A stretch of 64,000 bases of DNA, from positions 372,001 to 436,000 of the forward strand of contig NZ_LT827021.1 of the NCBI RefSeq assembly GCF_900169505.1, written 5' to 3'. This DNA is from Arabiibacter massiliensis. Its GTDB lineage: Bacteria; Actinomycetota; Coriobacteriia; Coriobacteriales; Eggerthellaceae. Shown in pieces: positions 8,460 to 17,710 of the stretch (position 1 is its first letter; each line of letters opens with the position of its first letter). A program made the translations under genes and the position numbers. The notes under the pieces are model-generated. The model was not told where the DNA came from. It ran no database searches and saw only the letters and a list, made by a program, of their open reading frames with translations.

Positions 8460-10337
8460 ATGGCGGGCATCAGCGAAGAGGACATCCAGAAGGTTCGCGA
8501 GGCGAGCGACGTGGCCGCCGTCATCGGCGAGCGTGTGCCCCTGAAGCAGCGCGGGCATGAGTTCTGGTGCTGCTGCCCCTTGCACAATGAGAAGACGCCC
8601 TCGTTCAAGATCGACCCGTCCCGGCAGACGTGGCACTGCTTCGGCTGCGGCAAGGGCGGCGACGTGTTCCGCTTCATCATGGAGACAGAGGACCTGTCGT
8701 TTCCCGAGGCCGTCCGCCGCCTGGCCGAGCGGGCCCACATCGAGATAGCCGAGAGCGGCGGGCGACCGGGCGTGGGGGCCGGACGCAAGGCGCGCCTCAA
8801 GGCCGTGTGCGAGGAGACGGCCGCGTTCTACCACGCGCAGCTCATGCGCAATCCGGGTTCGGACGCGTCGGTCGCGCGCAGCTACCTGGCCGGGCGCGGG
8901 TTCGGCGGCGAGGTGCCTAAGAGCTGGCGGCTCGGCTTCGCCCCGGGGCGCGGCCAGCTCGTGCGCCACCTCACGGCCAAGGGCTTCAAGGGCGACGAGA
9001 TGGTGCAGGCGAACGTCGCGCTTTCGGGCGACGGCGGCCGTCTGCGCGACCGCTTCTTCAACCGCGTGATGTTCCCCATCAACGACGCGCAGGGGGAGTG
9101 CATCGCCTTCGGCGGGCGCGTCATCGGCAAGGGCGAGCCGAAGTACCTCAACTCCCAGGAGACGCCGCTGTTCCACAAGTCGCAGGTGCTCTACGGCCTG
9201 GACAAGGCGAAGGCGGCCATGGCCTCCACCGGCGTGGCCGTGGTGGTGGAGGGTTACACCGATGTCATCGCGCTGCACGAGGCGGGGCTGCGCAATGTCG
9301 TGGCGACGCTCGGCACTGCGCTCACCCTGCGCCACATCCGCCTGCTCTCGCGCCACGCGCGCCGCCGCATCGTGTACCTGTTCGACGGCGACGAGGCCGG
9401 CCAGCGCGCCGCCGACCGCGCGCTCGCGTTCATCGACGACTCCATGACGCCCGAGGCGGGCAAGAGCCGCATCGAGTTGGCGGCCGTCACGCTGCCCGAC
9501 AACCTCGACCCGGCCGAGTTCGTGGCCGCGCGGGGGGCCGACGCGCTCAAGGGGCTGGTCGACGCCGCGCAGCCTCTGCTCACCTACGGCATCGAGCGAC
9601 GATTGGCCAAGCACGACCTGAGCCGCGCCGAGGGGCGCTCAGCCGCGCTCGCCGACGCGCTCTCGGTGCTCGCGCCCATCAAGGACTCGATGCTGGCGAA
9701 GGACTACGCCGTGCAGATAGCCAGCCGCTGCCGTGCGCGGGAGGAGGCCGTGCTCGAAGAGCTCTCGCGCTTGAAGCCGCCGCGGCAGGCCGTTGAGGAG
9801 TCCGGGGAGACGGACCGGACGCAGGACGCGCTTTCGCAGCCCGCGCCCGCGCCGGCCCCCGAGCGCGCGCGGCTCGCCCCCGCCGAGCGCAGCCGCCGCC
9901 GCTTCGAGCGCCAGCTGCTGGCCCTGGCGGCGAGCCGGCCCGACCTCGCGCTGCTCCACGCCGACGCGCTCGCGCTGACGCAGTGGCACGATCCCGTGCA
10001 CATTGCCGTGGCGCAGAGCATGCTCGACACGCTGGCGGACGACCCCGCCGCCTCCACCGCGCGCATCGTGGGCGACGCGGCGCGCGCGCTTCCGGCTGCG
10101 GCGGGCATGCTGACGGCCGGCCCCCCTCAGAGCGCCGCGAGCGACGAGGCCCTGGCGGCCTTCCTCGTGGAGGAGCTCGCTATCGGCGACGCGGAGGACG
10201 CGGTGGCCGCGCTCAGATCGCAGCTTTCCGACCCCGCGCGCCTGCCCGCCGACGAGTACGAGCTGCTGTTCCAGACCGTGGGCGACATGCAGAAGGACCT
10301 CGTCCGCCGCCGCGCCGCCCACAAGCCCGTGGGGTGA
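8460..10337 (+). CDS. dnaG: DNA primase
   Basis: 625-residue replicative primase that makes RNA primers for the lagging strand. The N-terminal CHC2-type zinc finger is visible (CCPLHNEKTPSF...HCFGCGKGG, residues about 40-65). It is followed by the catalytic core and a TOPRIM domain (VVVEGYTDVIALHEAGL...LFDGDEAGQRAADRAL). The C-terminal third, after an Ala/Pro-rich linker near residue 460, corresponds to the helicase-binding region and is poorly conserved. The usual macromolecular-synthesis partner rpoD does not follow in this window. Confidence 0.97.
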   Translation: MAGISEEDIQKVREASDVAAVIGERVPLKQRGHEFWCCCPLHNEKTPSFKIDPSRQTWHCFGCGKGGDVFRFIMETEDLSFPEAVRRLAERAHIEIAESGGRPGVGAGRKARLKAVCEETAAFYHAQLMRNPGSDASVARSYLAGRGFGGEVPKSWRLGFAPGRGQLVRHLTAKGFKGDEMVQANVALSGDGGRLRDRFFNRVMFPINDAQGECIAFGGRVIGKGEPKYLNSQETPLFHKSQVLYGLDKAKAAMASTGVAVVVEGYTDVIALHEAGLRNVVATLGTALTLRHIRLLSRHARRRIVYLFDGDEAGQRAADRALAFIDDSMTPEAGKSRIELAAVTLPDNLDPAEFVAARGADALKGLVDAAQPLLTYGIERRLAKHDLSRAEGRSAALADALSVLAPIKDSMLAKDYAVQIASRCRAREEAVLEELSRLKPPRQAVEESGETDRTQDALSQPAPAPAPERARLAPAERSRRRFERQLLALAASRPDLALLHADALALTQWHDPVHIAVAQSMLDTLADDPAASTARIVGDAARALPAAAGMLTAGPPQSAASDEALAAFLVEELAIGDAEDAVAALRSQLSDPARLPADEYELLFQTVGDMQKDLVRRRAAHKPVG

Positions 10338-10430
10338 GGTTCTAACGCTGATAGCCAGCGCCTGTTTTGGAACATTCGTGCGTTCGGGGGCGAAGCGCCG
10401 CCCGCGCGGCGCCGTAGCGTTGGGGGATGG

Positions 10431-10436
10431 TATACT
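10431..10436 (+). promoter_or_regulatory. -10 box TATACT for the nfeD-SPFH operon
   Basis: TATACT lies 19 bp upstream of the ATG at 10455. The -35 region is unclear. Confidence 0.45.
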
Positions 10437-10454
10437 CTACCGAAAAGAAAGGAG

Positions 10455-10889
10455 ATGCCGTTGAGCCCCTTCATCTGGCTGGCCGTGGCCGCCGTGATGG
10501 CCGTCGTCGAGATCGCCTCGCTCGGCCTCATCACCATGTGGTTCGTCGTGGGCGCGCTCGTCGCGTTCGTCGCGAACCTGCTCGGGTTCGACCTGTTCGT
10601 CCAGGTGGTTGTGTTCCTCGTCGTGTCGGTGCTGTGCCTGGCGGTGCTGCGCCCCGTGTTCGTGAAGTACCGCGATCGCGGAAAGCAGGAGGAGCCCACC
10701 CCCGTCGGCCAGATCGCCGTGGTGGCCGAGGCCATCGACAACGACCGCCTGGTCGGCCGCGTCGAGACGCCCGACCATATGACCTGGGCCGCGCGCTCGG
10801 CTGACGGGATGCCCATCCCCGCCGGCGAGAACGTCGTGGTCGTGGGGCAGGAGAGCGTCAAGCTCATCGTCGAAAGGAAACCGTCATGA
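10455..10889 (+). CDS. NfeD-like membrane protein
   Basis: 144 residues. Two or three membrane helices (about 5-65) are followed by a C-terminal OB-fold-like domain (about 85-140; GRVETPDHMTWAARSADGMPIPAGENVVVVG), as in short NfeD proteins. NfeD proteins partner with SPFH/stomatin proteins, and the next gene is one, overlapping by 4 bp (ATGA). Together they should form a membrane-organising complex. AAAGGAG precedes the start. Confidence 0.88.
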   Translation: MPLSPFIWLAVAAVMAVVEIASLGLITMWFVVGALVAFVANLLGFDLFVQVVVFLVVSVLCLAVLRPVFVKYRDRGKQEEPTPVGQIAVVAEAIDNDRLVGRVETPDHMTWAARSADGMPIPAGENVVVVGQESVKLIVERKPS

Positions 10890-11821
10890 TCTTCCTCATC
10901 GTGCTCGTGGTGCTCGTGGTGCTGTTCAGCGTCACGTGCATCAAGATAGTCCCGCAGGCCGAGGCCGCCGTCGTCGAGCGCCTGGGCTCCTACCTCACCA
11001 CCTGGGGCAACGGCCTGCACGTGAAGGTGCCGTTCATCGACCGCGTGCGCCCCTTCGTGACGCTCAAGGAGCAGGTGGCCGACTTCCCGCCCCAGCCCGT
11101 CATCACGAAGGACAACGTGACCATGTCCATCGACTCAGTCGTGTTCTTCAAGATCATGGACCCGAAGCTCTACACCTACGGCGTGGAGAACCCCATCATG
11201 GCCATCGAGAACCTGGCCGCCACCACGCTGCGCAACATCATCGGCGATTTGGAGCTGGACACCACGCTCGTGTCGCGCGACACCATCAACGCCAAGATGC
11301 GCGCCATCCTGGACGAGGCCACCGACGCGTGGGGCATCAAGGTGAACCGCGTGGAGGTCAAGAACATCACGCCGCCGGCCGCCATCCAGCAGGCCATGGA
11401 GAAGCAGATGAAGGCCGAGCGCGAGAAGCGCGAGGCCATCCTTCTGGCCGAGGGCGAGAAGCAGTCGGCCATCACGGTTGCCGAGGGCAACAAGCAGGCG
11501 CAGATCCTCGCCGCCGAGGCCGAGAAGCAGGCCGTGATCCTGGCCGCCGAGGCCGAGAAGGAGAAGCAGATCCGCGAGGCCGAGGGCGAGGCGGAGGCCA
11601 TCCGCAACGTGCAGGAGGCCACCGCGCAGGGCATCCGCATGGTGCGCGAGGCCGGCGCCGACTCGGCCGTGCTCACCCTGCAGGCCTACGAGGCCCTGAA
11701 GAGCGTGGCGAACGGCCGCGCGACGAAGCTCATCATCCCCTCCGAGATCCAGGGCATGGCCGGCCTCGCCGCCAGCTTGAAGGAGATCGTGGTGGACGAG
11801 AAGCCGACGAGCGCGAAGTAG
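10886..11821 (+). CDS. SPFH/band 7 (stomatin-like, QmcA-type) membrane protein
   Basis: 311 residues: one N-terminal membrane helix (MIFLIVLVVLVVLFSVTCI), an SPFH domain (VPQAEAAVVERLG...YGVENPIMAIENLAATTLRN), and a long Ala/Glu-rich coiled coil (about 165-255) with repeated AEAEKQAxILAAEAEK units. The domain order matches QmcA/stomatin proteins that oligomerise in membrane microdomains. Translation is coupled to the nfeD-like gene. Confidence 0.93.
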   Translation: MIFLIVLVVLVVLFSVTCIKIVPQAEAAVVERLGSYLTTWGNGLHVKVPFIDRVRPFVTLKEQVADFPPQPVITKDNVTMSIDSVVFFKIMDPKLYTYGVENPIMAIENLAATTLRNIIGDLELDTTLVSRDTINAKMRAILDEATDAWGIKVNRVEVKNITPPAAIQQAMEKQMKAEREKREAILLAEGEKQSAITVAEGNKQAQILAAEAEKQAVILAAEAEKEKQIREAEGEAEAIRNVQEATAQGIRMVREAGADSAVLTLQAYEALKSVANGRATKLIIPSEIQGMAGLAASLKEIVVDEKPTSAK

Positions 11822-11847
11822 CGGCGCCCGCGTAGGCGCATAGATGA

Positions 11848-11887
11848 CGAGGTGGGAGGCGTTTTGCGCTTCCCACCTCGCGTTTTG
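11848..11887 (+). terminator. Rho-independent terminator after the SPFH gene
   Basis: A 10 bp stem (CGAGGTGGGA / TCCCACCTCG) is followed by CGTTTTG, 27 bp past the stop codon. Confidence 0.75.
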
Positions 11888-11908
11888 TGGAGCTTTCCCG
11901 CAGAGTGC

Positions 11909-11937
11909 TGGACAAGGGGCGCGCGATTGCGGACAAT
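11909..11937 (+). promoter_or_regulatory. Sigma-70-like promoter of def-fmt-rsmB
   Basis: TGGACA (11909-11914), a 17 bp spacer, then GACAAT (11932-11937), immediately after the preceding terminator. Confidence 0.6.
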
Positions 11938-12002
11938 GGGCGCAAAGACCGATCCCGCGCCGCGCAGAGGCGGCGCGTTTCCTGAGACATAAGAAGGACG
12001 TG

Positions 12003-12551
12003 TTGAGCGTGATCTCCATCGTGCAATCCCCGAACCCCGTCCTGAACACGGCGTGCGAGCCGTGCGACCTGGACGACAAGAGCCTGCGCAAGCTGGCGAA
12101 GCAGATGGCGAAGGCCATGTACAAAAACGACGGCTGCGGCCTGGCCGCGCCGCAGCTGGGCGTGACGAAGCGCCTCGTGGTGATCGACTGCGACCAGGAG
12201 GATGGCGAGCAGGATCCCATCATCCTGGTGAACCCCGTGCTCGTCGAGACCCAGGGCGAGCCGGTCGTGGAGGGGGAGGGGTGCCTGTCGCTGCCCGGCA
12301 TCTCGGTGCCCATCGCGCGGCCGCCGTGGGCGCGCGTGCGCTACTTCGACCTGGACGGCGAGCAGTGGGAGATCGAGGGCGACGGGCTGCTCGGCCGCTG
12401 TTTGCAGCACGAGCTGGACCACCTGGACGGCGTCACGATGTTCGAGCGCTGCGACCCGGTGGCCCGCATCCAGGCGCTGCGCGACTACGAGGCGGCCCAG
12501 GCCGCCGGCGCGAAGCCGGGCGAGACCTCGCTCGAGCCGCGGGTGCGCTGA
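12003..12551 (+). CDS. def: Peptide deformylase
   Basis: About 182 residues. It removes the N-formyl group from nascent peptides and is metal dependent. All three family motifs are present: GCGLAAPQLG, EGCLSLPG and QHELDHLDG (HExxH). The start is uncertain: after AAGAAGGA (11991-11998) there are in-frame GTG 12000, TTG 12003 and GTG 12009 codons and no ATG; TTG 12003 is used here. It lies 2 bp before fmt, so the formylation/deformylation pair is one operon with rsmB. The C-terminal 20 residues are an Ala/Pro/Glu tail. Confidence 0.94.
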   Translation: MSVISIVQSPNPVLNTACEPCDLDDKSLRKLAKQMAKAMYKNDGCGLAAPQLGVTKRLVVIDCDQEDGEQDPIILVNPVLVETQGEPVVEGEGCLSLPGISVPIARPPWARVRYFDLDGEQWEIEGDGLLGRCLQHELDHLDGVTMFERCDPVARIQALRDYEAAQAAGAKPGETSLEPRVR

Positions 12552-12553
12552 TC

Positions 12554-13510
12554 ATGCGCGTCGTGTTCATGGGCACGCCGGAGTTCTCGGCTACCATCTT
12601 AGAAGAGCTCGCACAGCACCACGAGGTGGCGGCCGTCTACACGCGGCCCGACGCCGTGCGCGGCCGGGGCAAGCGCCTCGAGCCCTCGCCGGTGAAGCGC
12701 GTCGCCGAGCGCCTGGGCATCGAGGTGCGCACGCCGCGCACGCTGCGCGACGAGGAGGCCCAGCGCGATCTGGCGGCTCTCGAGCCCGACGTCGTGTGCG
12801 TGGCCGCCTACGGGGCCATCCTGCCCAAGGCCGTGCTCGACATCCCGCGCCTGGGCTGCCTGAACGTGCACGCCTCGCTCCTGCCGCGCTGGCGCGGCGC
12901 GGCGCCCATCGAGCGCGCGGTGCTTGCGGGCGATGCGGAGGCGGGCGTGTGCATCATGCGCATGGAGGAGGGCCTGGACACGGGCGCGTACTGCGTGTGC
13001 CGCACGGCCGCGATCGAGGGCAAGGGAGTCGAGGAGCTCGTCGATGAGCTGGCCTATCTCGGCGCGCACGCGCTGCTGACGGCGCTCGTGCACGTGGAGC
13101 GCGGTGCGGTGGAGTGGACCGAGCAGGACGAGTCGCTGGCCACCTACGCCTCCAAGATCGAGAAGGGCGAGCTGGACCTCTCGCCTGAGCACGCCGCCTC
13201 CGCGCTCGCGCGCAAGGTGCAGGCGTCGAGCAGCGCGCATCCCTCGCGCGCCGTCGTGGCGGGACGCGGAGTCACGGTTCTGCGCGCGGCCGTTCCCGCC
13301 GACGCTGCGGGACGCGAGCTCGCGGGGGGCATCGCGCCCGGCGAGGTGCGCTTCGCAGGAAAGCGCCTGTTCTTGGGCGCGGCCGACGGCGCCCTCGAGC
13401 TTGCGCTCGTGAAGCCCGACGGCAAGCAGGCCATGGACGCGAAGGCCTTCGCCGCCGGCGTCCAGGGCATCAAAGAAGGCGGCATGACCTGGGAGGAGCC
13501 CCGTGCCTGA
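12554..13510 (+). CDS. fmt: Methionyl-tRNA formyltransferase
   Basis: 318 residues. It transfers a formyl group from 10-formyl-THF to initiator Met-tRNA. The N-terminal formyltransferase domain begins MRVVFMGTPEFSATIL and contains the catalytic segment LNVHASLLPRWRGAAPIERAV. The C-terminal OB-like tRNA-binding domain starts near residue 205. It is translated right after def and overlaps the methyltransferase gene by 8 bp. Confidence 0.97.
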   Translation: MRVVFMGTPEFSATILEELAQHHEVAAVYTRPDAVRGRGKRLEPSPVKRVAERLGIEVRTPRTLRDEEAQRDLAALEPDVVCVAAYGAILPKAVLDIPRLGCLNVHASLLPRWRGAAPIERAVLAGDAEAGVCIMRMEEGLDTGAYCVCRTAAIEGKGVEELVDELAYLGAHALLTALVHVERGAVEWTEQDESLATYASKIEKGELDLSPEHAASALARKVQASSSAHPSRAVVAGRGVTVLRAAVPADAAGRELAGGIAPGEVRFAGKRLFLGAADGALELALVKPDGKQAMDAKAFAAGVQGIKEGGMTWEEPRA

Positions 13511-14933
13511 GAAGAGACCCGAGCGACGCGAGCCCAAAGGCTACGCCGGCCCCAAGAATCCGCCGAAGAAGAAGCCCCGCTCCAAGGCGAGCCCCGCGCG
13601 CCTGGCCGCGCTCGACGTGGTGCGCGCCGTGCGCGAGCGCGACGCGTTCGCGCAGGAGGTCATCGGCACGCGCATCGACCGCTCCGACCTCACGTCCGAG
13701 GACCGCGCGTTCGCCACGAAGCTGGCGCTCGGCGTGGTGAGCGCGTGCGGCACCCTCGATGAGATCATCGATCGCGCACTCGACAAGCCCTCCGACGTGC
13801 AGCCCGACGTGCGCGACGCGCTGCGCGTGAGCACCTACGAGATCATCTTCCTGGGGAAGACCCCCTACGCGGCCGTCGACCAGGGCGTGGAGCTCGTGCG
13901 CTCGTTTGCGATGAGCGCCGCGGGCCTGGCCAACGCCGTGCTGCGCAAGATCGTGCTTCTGCGCGGGGCGTTCCCGTTCGGCGATCCGATGCGCGACCTG
14001 GAGGCGCTCGCGCGGCTGCACGCGTTCCCGGTGTGGCTCGCGCGCAAGCTCATCGCCGATCTGGGCCCCGAGGCCGCCATCGACTTCATGCGCGCCTCGA
14101 ACGAGCAGGCGCCGCTGTTCATCGCCGTCAACGCCATCAAGGTGAAAGACGAGGCGCTGGTGGCCGCCTTCGAGAAGATCGACGAGGGGCTCGACCCCAT
14201 CTCGATCGACGGCGCGCCGATCCCCGGCTGCTATCGGGTGCTCGACACGCGCGCCCTCTTGCTTCCCGAGGTGAAGCGGATGTTCGCGCAGGGGAGGATC
14301 CTCGTGTCGGACGCCGCGTCGCAGCTGGTCGCCGCGTCGGTGCTGCCCGAAGCCAAGCCGGCGAGCCTGCTCGAGATCGGCGCCGGCCGCGCCACGAAGA
14401 CCATCCTCTTGCAGAGCTGCGCGCAGCGCGCCTGGGGCTCGCAGATCGAGGAGCACGTTGCGCTCGACAACCACGCCTTCAAGATGAAGGTGCTCAGGGA
14501 GCGCGTCGACCGCTACGGCGCGCAGGTGTCCGAGGCGCTCACGGGCGACGCGCTCAAGCTGGGCGACGCGGTGGGCGAGCGCGCGTTCGACCTGGTGTTC
14601 GTCGACGCGCCGTGCTCGGGCCTGGGGACGCTCCGCCGCCACCCGGAGATCCGCTGGCGGCTCGAGCCGGCCGGCATCGCGAGTTTCGCGCGCGTGCAGC
14701 TGGGCATGCTCAACGAGGCCGCGTCGCACGTGGCCCCGGGCGGCACGCTCGCCTACGCCACCTGCACGGTGACGCGCGAGGAGAACAACGGCGTGGTGAA
14801 GGCGTTCCTGGAAAGCGAGGCGGGCGCGGACTTCAAGCTGGCTCCCGTGAACGGCCGCTCGTGCGTGGCCACCCGCCTGACCGACAACGCCCCCGACGCC
14901 CACTTCGCCGTGAGGTTCGTCCGCAAGGGCTGA
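13503..14933 (+). CDS. rsmB: 16S rRNA m5C methyltransferase, RsmB/Fmu type
   Basis: 476 residues, GTG start overlapping fmt by 8 bp. After a basic N-terminal extension (residues 1-30) comes a NusB-like RNA-binding domain (LALGVVSACGTLDEIIDRALDK...LANAVLRKI). The Rossmann methyltransferase domain follows, with LLEIGAGRATKTI, the motif DAPCSGLGTLRRHPEIRW, and the catalytic-cysteine block YATCTVTREEN. The predicted target is a cytosine of 16S rRNA (C967 in E. coli numbering). The def-fmt-rsmB order is conserved in many bacteria. Confidence 0.93.
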   Translation: MPEKRPERREPKGYAGPKNPPKKKPRSKASPARLAALDVVRAVRERDAFAQEVIGTRIDRSDLTSEDRAFATKLALGVVSACGTLDEIIDRALDKPSDVQPDVRDALRVSTYEIIFLGKTPYAAVDQGVELVRSFAMSAAGLANAVLRKIVLLRGAFPFGDPMRDLEALARLHAFPVWLARKLIADLGPEAAIDFMRASNEQAPLFIAVNAIKVKDEALVAAFEKIDEGLDPISIDGAPIPGCYRVLDTRALLLPEVKRMFAQGRILVSDAASQLVAASVLPEAKPASLLEIGAGRATKTILLQSCAQRAWGSQIEEHVALDNHAFKMKVLRERVDRYGAQVSEALTGDALKLGDAVGERAFDLVFVDAPCSGLGTLRRHPEIRWRLEPAGIASFARVQLGMLNEAASHVAPGGTLAYATCTVTREENNGVVKAFLESEAGADFKLAPVNGRSCVATRLTDNAPDAHFAVRFVRKG

Positions 14934-14937
14934 AGCG

Positions 14938-14985
14938 CTGCGCTCAGGATGGCAGAAGCGGCCCGGAACCGGCGGGGCGCTTTTT
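14938..14985 (+). terminator. Repeat half-unit followed by a GC hairpin and T-run after rsmB
   Basis: 14938-14955 matches the right-hand end of the 120 bp repeat family (GCTCAGGATGGCA) without a left partner. Next to it, 14958-14980 can form an imperfect GC-rich hairpin (CCGG...CCGG core) followed by TTTTTGTTT, a plausible rho-independent terminator. Confidence 0.6.
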
Positions 14986-15025
14986 GTTTCCAAATGATTT
15001 CATCTTCGGATGAATCGAAGCGGAT

Positions 15026-15036
15026 TGCTATACAAT
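15026..15036 (+). promoter_or_regulatory. Extended -10 (TGCTATACAAT) upstream of the first XRE-cupin gene
   Basis: TG followed by TATACAAT, about 50 bp before the GTG start. A small TCATC/GATGA hairpin lies just upstream (14995-15016). Confidence 0.5.
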
Positions 15037-15085
15037 AGACGGACTTTTTCACACCGACGATGCATGAGAAGGAGGTCAAGCGACT

Positions 15086-15667
15086 GTGGAGCCGAACATC
15101 AAAGAGGTGGCTGGGCGCATTCGGGCCCTGCGCGAGGACCTCGACATCACGCAGCAGGAGATGGCCGACGCGACGGGCCGCTCGCTGGCTGAGTACGCCG
15201 CCCAGGAGTCGGGCGAGCAGGACCTGTCGTTCACGTTCCTGTTCAAGTGCGCGCAGCGTTTGGGCGTGGACGTCATCGAGCTTCTCACCGGCGAGGACCC
15301 GCACCTCACGGGCTACTCGCTCACGCGGGCGGCCGAGGGACTGTCCATCAAGCGCCGCGCGGGCTTCGAGTACCTGCACAAGGCGCCCCACTTCAAGAAC
15401 AAGCTGGCCGAGCCGTTCCTGGTCATCGCGCCCTACCTCGAGGAGGAGCAGGAGCAGCCCATCCACCTGTCCTACCACAAGGGCCAGGAGCTCGACTTCA
15501 TCATCTCCGGCAAGATGCGCTTCGCCTACGAGGACCACGTGGAGGAGCTCGAGGCGGGAGACCTGCTCATGTACGACTCCGGCCGCGGCCACGGCATGAT
15601 CGCCACCGGCGGCGAGCCGTGCACGTTCCTCGCCGTCGTCATGAAGCCGAACGGGGAGATTATCTAG
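15086..15667 (+). CDS. XRE-family transcriptional regulator with C-terminal cupin domain
   Basis: 193 residues. The N-terminal helix-turn-helix (residues 6-65; IRALREDLDITQQEMADATG) is followed by a double-stranded beta-helix sensor domain (about 110-190; HKGQELDFIISGKMRF...LEAGDLLMYDSGRGHGM). Such regulators commonly control the gene beside them, here an AMP-forming acyl-CoA synthetase. The GTG start has AAGGAGG 10 bases upstream. A paralogue at 21305 is paired with another synthetase. Confidence 0.9.
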   Translation: MEPNIKEVAGRIRALREDLDITQQEMADATGRSLAEYAAQESGEQDLSFTFLFKCAQRLGVDVIELLTGEDPHLTGYSLTRAAEGLSIKRRAGFEYLHKAPHFKNKLAEPFLVIAPYLEEEQEQPIHLSYHKGQELDFIISGKMRFAYEDHVEELEAGDLLMYDSGRGHGMIATGGEPCTFLAVVMKPNGEII

Positions 15668-15794
15668 GCGCTGCCGCCCGATCGGCCCGCCTCTCGCGCG
15701 GGCTGGACGAGCAGGCTGCGCCCTCGAACCCGATGATCCCATCCGTCTCGCGGCGGACACGCCCGCCGCATCGCTTGCAAGGAAGAGAACGCTC

Positions 15795-17576
15795 ATGAGA
15801 AACATCAACCTCCGCTTCGTCGAAGAGACCTACGACGAGGAAGGCCTCCTGACCGATTTCGCCGTCAAATGCCCCGAGGGCTTCAACTTCGGCTACGACG
15901 TGGTCGACGACATCGCCGTGAATGACCCCGACCGCCGCGCCATGGTGTGGTGCAACCCCGAGGGCGAGGAGCACGTCTTCACCTTCGCCGACATGAAGGA
16001 GTGGTCGGACAAGACCGCGAACTTCCTGGTGGACGCGGGCGTGCGCCGTGGCGACTACGTCATGGTCATCCTGCGCCGCCACTACCAGTTCTGGTTCGTG
16101 GCCACGGCGCTCGCGAAGCTGGGCGCGGTCATGGTGCCCGCCACCTTCATGCTCAAGGAGCACGACCTGGAGTATCGCCTGAACGGCGCGTCCATCAAGG
16201 CGATCATCGCCACGTCGCTCGGCGACATCGCGAACGTGGTGGACAACGTGGCGGGCGCGTGCCCCACGCTCGAGGTGAAGATGCTGGTGAACGGCGCGGG
16301 CGGCGGCCTCACGCCCGAGGACGCGGAGGGCAACCTGGTGTTCCCCGACGACGGCCTGCCGCTGGGCGCGGCGCTCTCCGGACCGGACGGCGTGTGCGCT
16401 GTCCCCGCCGAGCGCGAGGGCTGGCTCGACTTCAACACGGGCGTGCGCGCCGCGAGCGCCGACTTCGCCCGCGTGGAGACGCTGGCTGCCGACCCCATGC
16501 TCATGTACTTCTCGTCCGGCACGTCGGGCAACCCCAAGATGGTGCTGCACGACTCCGAGTACGCCATCGCGCACCTGGTCACGGCCAAGCACTGGCACAA
16601 CGTGCAGCCCGACGGTCTGCACTTCACCATCGCCGACACCGGCTGGGGCAAGGCCGTGTGGGGCAAGTACTACGGCCAGTGGCTCATGGAGGCGTGCGTG
16701 TTCACCTACGACTTCGACCGCTTCCATCCCTCCGAGATACTCTCGCTCATCGGCAAGTACGGCATCACGACGCTGTGCTGCCCGCCCACGATGTACCGCA
16801 TGATGATGGCCGAGGACGTGGACGCCTACGACCTGCATACGCTGGCGTACTCCACCACGGCGGGCGAGGCCCTGAACCCCGACCTGTTCGACTTCTGGAA
16901 GGAGCACACGGGCCTCACCATTTACGAGGGCTTCGGGCAGACCGAGACGCCGCTCACCATCGCGAACCTCACGGGCTCCGTGCCGCGCCCCGGATCGATG
17001 GGCAAGCCGGTGCCGCTGTACAACGTGGAGATCCAGCGCGAGGACGGCAGCCGCTGCGACACGGGCGAGACGGGCGAGGTGTGCATCGACGTGCGCGAGA
17101 AGGCCGCCGGTATCATGCTCGAGTACTACCGCGACCCCGAGAAGACGGCCGCGGCCGTGCACGACGGCTGGTACCACACCGGCGACACGGCCTGGTGCGA
17201 CGAGGACGGCTACTTCTGGTACGTGGGCCGCAACGACGACGTGATCAAGTCGAGCGGCTACCGCATCGGGCCCTTCGAGATCGAGAGCGTGCTGTTGGAG
17301 CACGAGGCCGTGCGCGAGTGCGCGGTGACGGGCGTGCCCGACCCCGTGCGCGGCAAGGCCGTGAAGGCCACCGTGGTGCTGGCCGAGGGCTTCGGCGGGT
17401 CGACCGAGCTTACGAAGGAGCTCCAGACCTGGGTGAAGAAGCGCACCGCGCCCTACAAGTACCCCCGCATCGTGGAGTACGTGGAAGCCCTCCCCAAGAC
17501 CGTGAACGGCAAGATCCGCCGCGCCGCCATCCGCCAGGAGGACGAGAAGCCCAAGACCCCCGAGGGGCTGGTGTGA
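15795..17576 (+). CDS. AMP-forming acyl-CoA synthetase (paralogue 1)
   Basis: 593 residues of the ANL superfamily, medium-chain acyl-CoA synthetase-like. It activates a carboxylic acid to acyl-AMP and then acyl-CoA. Visible motifs are the P-loop YFSSGTSGNPKMVLH (about residue 238), GEALNPDLF, YEGFGQTETPL, YHTGDTAWCDEDGYFWYVGR, and the C-terminal Lys region PKTVNGKIRR. The substrate is not predictable, but the neighbouring ferredoxin-dependent 2-oxoacid dehydrogenase suggests acids derived from amino acids. It is 127 bp after the XRE-cupin gene and clearly paralogous to the gene at 22014. Confidence 0.92.
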   Translation: MRNINLRFVEETYDEEGLLTDFAVKCPEGFNFGYDVVDDIAVNDPDRRAMVWCNPEGEEHVFTFADMKEWSDKTANFLVDAGVRRGDYVMVILRRHYQFWFVATALAKLGAVMVPATFMLKEHDLEYRLNGASIKAIIATSLGDIANVVDNVAGACPTLEVKMLVNGAGGGLTPEDAEGNLVFPDDGLPLGAALSGPDGVCAVPAEREGWLDFNTGVRAASADFARVETLAADPMLMYFSSGTSGNPKMVLHDSEYAIAHLVTAKHWHNVQPDGLHFTIADTGWGKAVWGKYYGQWLMEACVFTYDFDRFHPSEILSLIGKYGITTLCCPPTMYRMMMAEDVDAYDLHTLAYSTTAGEALNPDLFDFWKEHTGLTIYEGFGQTETPLTIANLTGSVPRPGSMGKPVPLYNVEIQREDGSRCDTGETGEVCIDVREKAAGIMLEYYRDPEKTAAAVHDGWYHTGDTAWCDEDGYFWYVGRNDDVIKSSGYRIGPFEIESVLLEHEAVRECAVTGVPDPVRGKAVKATVVLAEGFGGSTELTKELQTWVKKRTAPYKYPRIVEYVEALPKTVNGKIRRAAIRQEDEKPKTPEGLV

Positions 17577-17587
17577 TGGGTGCAAAT

Positions 17588-17708
17588 TGTCATCCTGAGC
17601 GCAGCGCGCAGCGCGGAGTCGAAGGATCCCGTGCGGCGCTAGCAGGCAATCCTCCGGTTGACACCGCGCGGGATCCTTCGACTCCGCTTCGCTCCGCTCA
17701 GGATGGCA
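17588..17708. repeat. REP-like inverted-repeat unit, copy 1
   Basis: Begins TGTCATCCTGAGCG and ends CGCTCAGGATGGCA; inside are GTCGAAGGATCCC and its complement GGGATCCTTCGAC. It fills the gap between the synthetase stop and the P-loop ATPase start, and its right end supplies the AGGA upstream of that ATG. Confidence 0.9.
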
Positions 17709-17710
17709 TC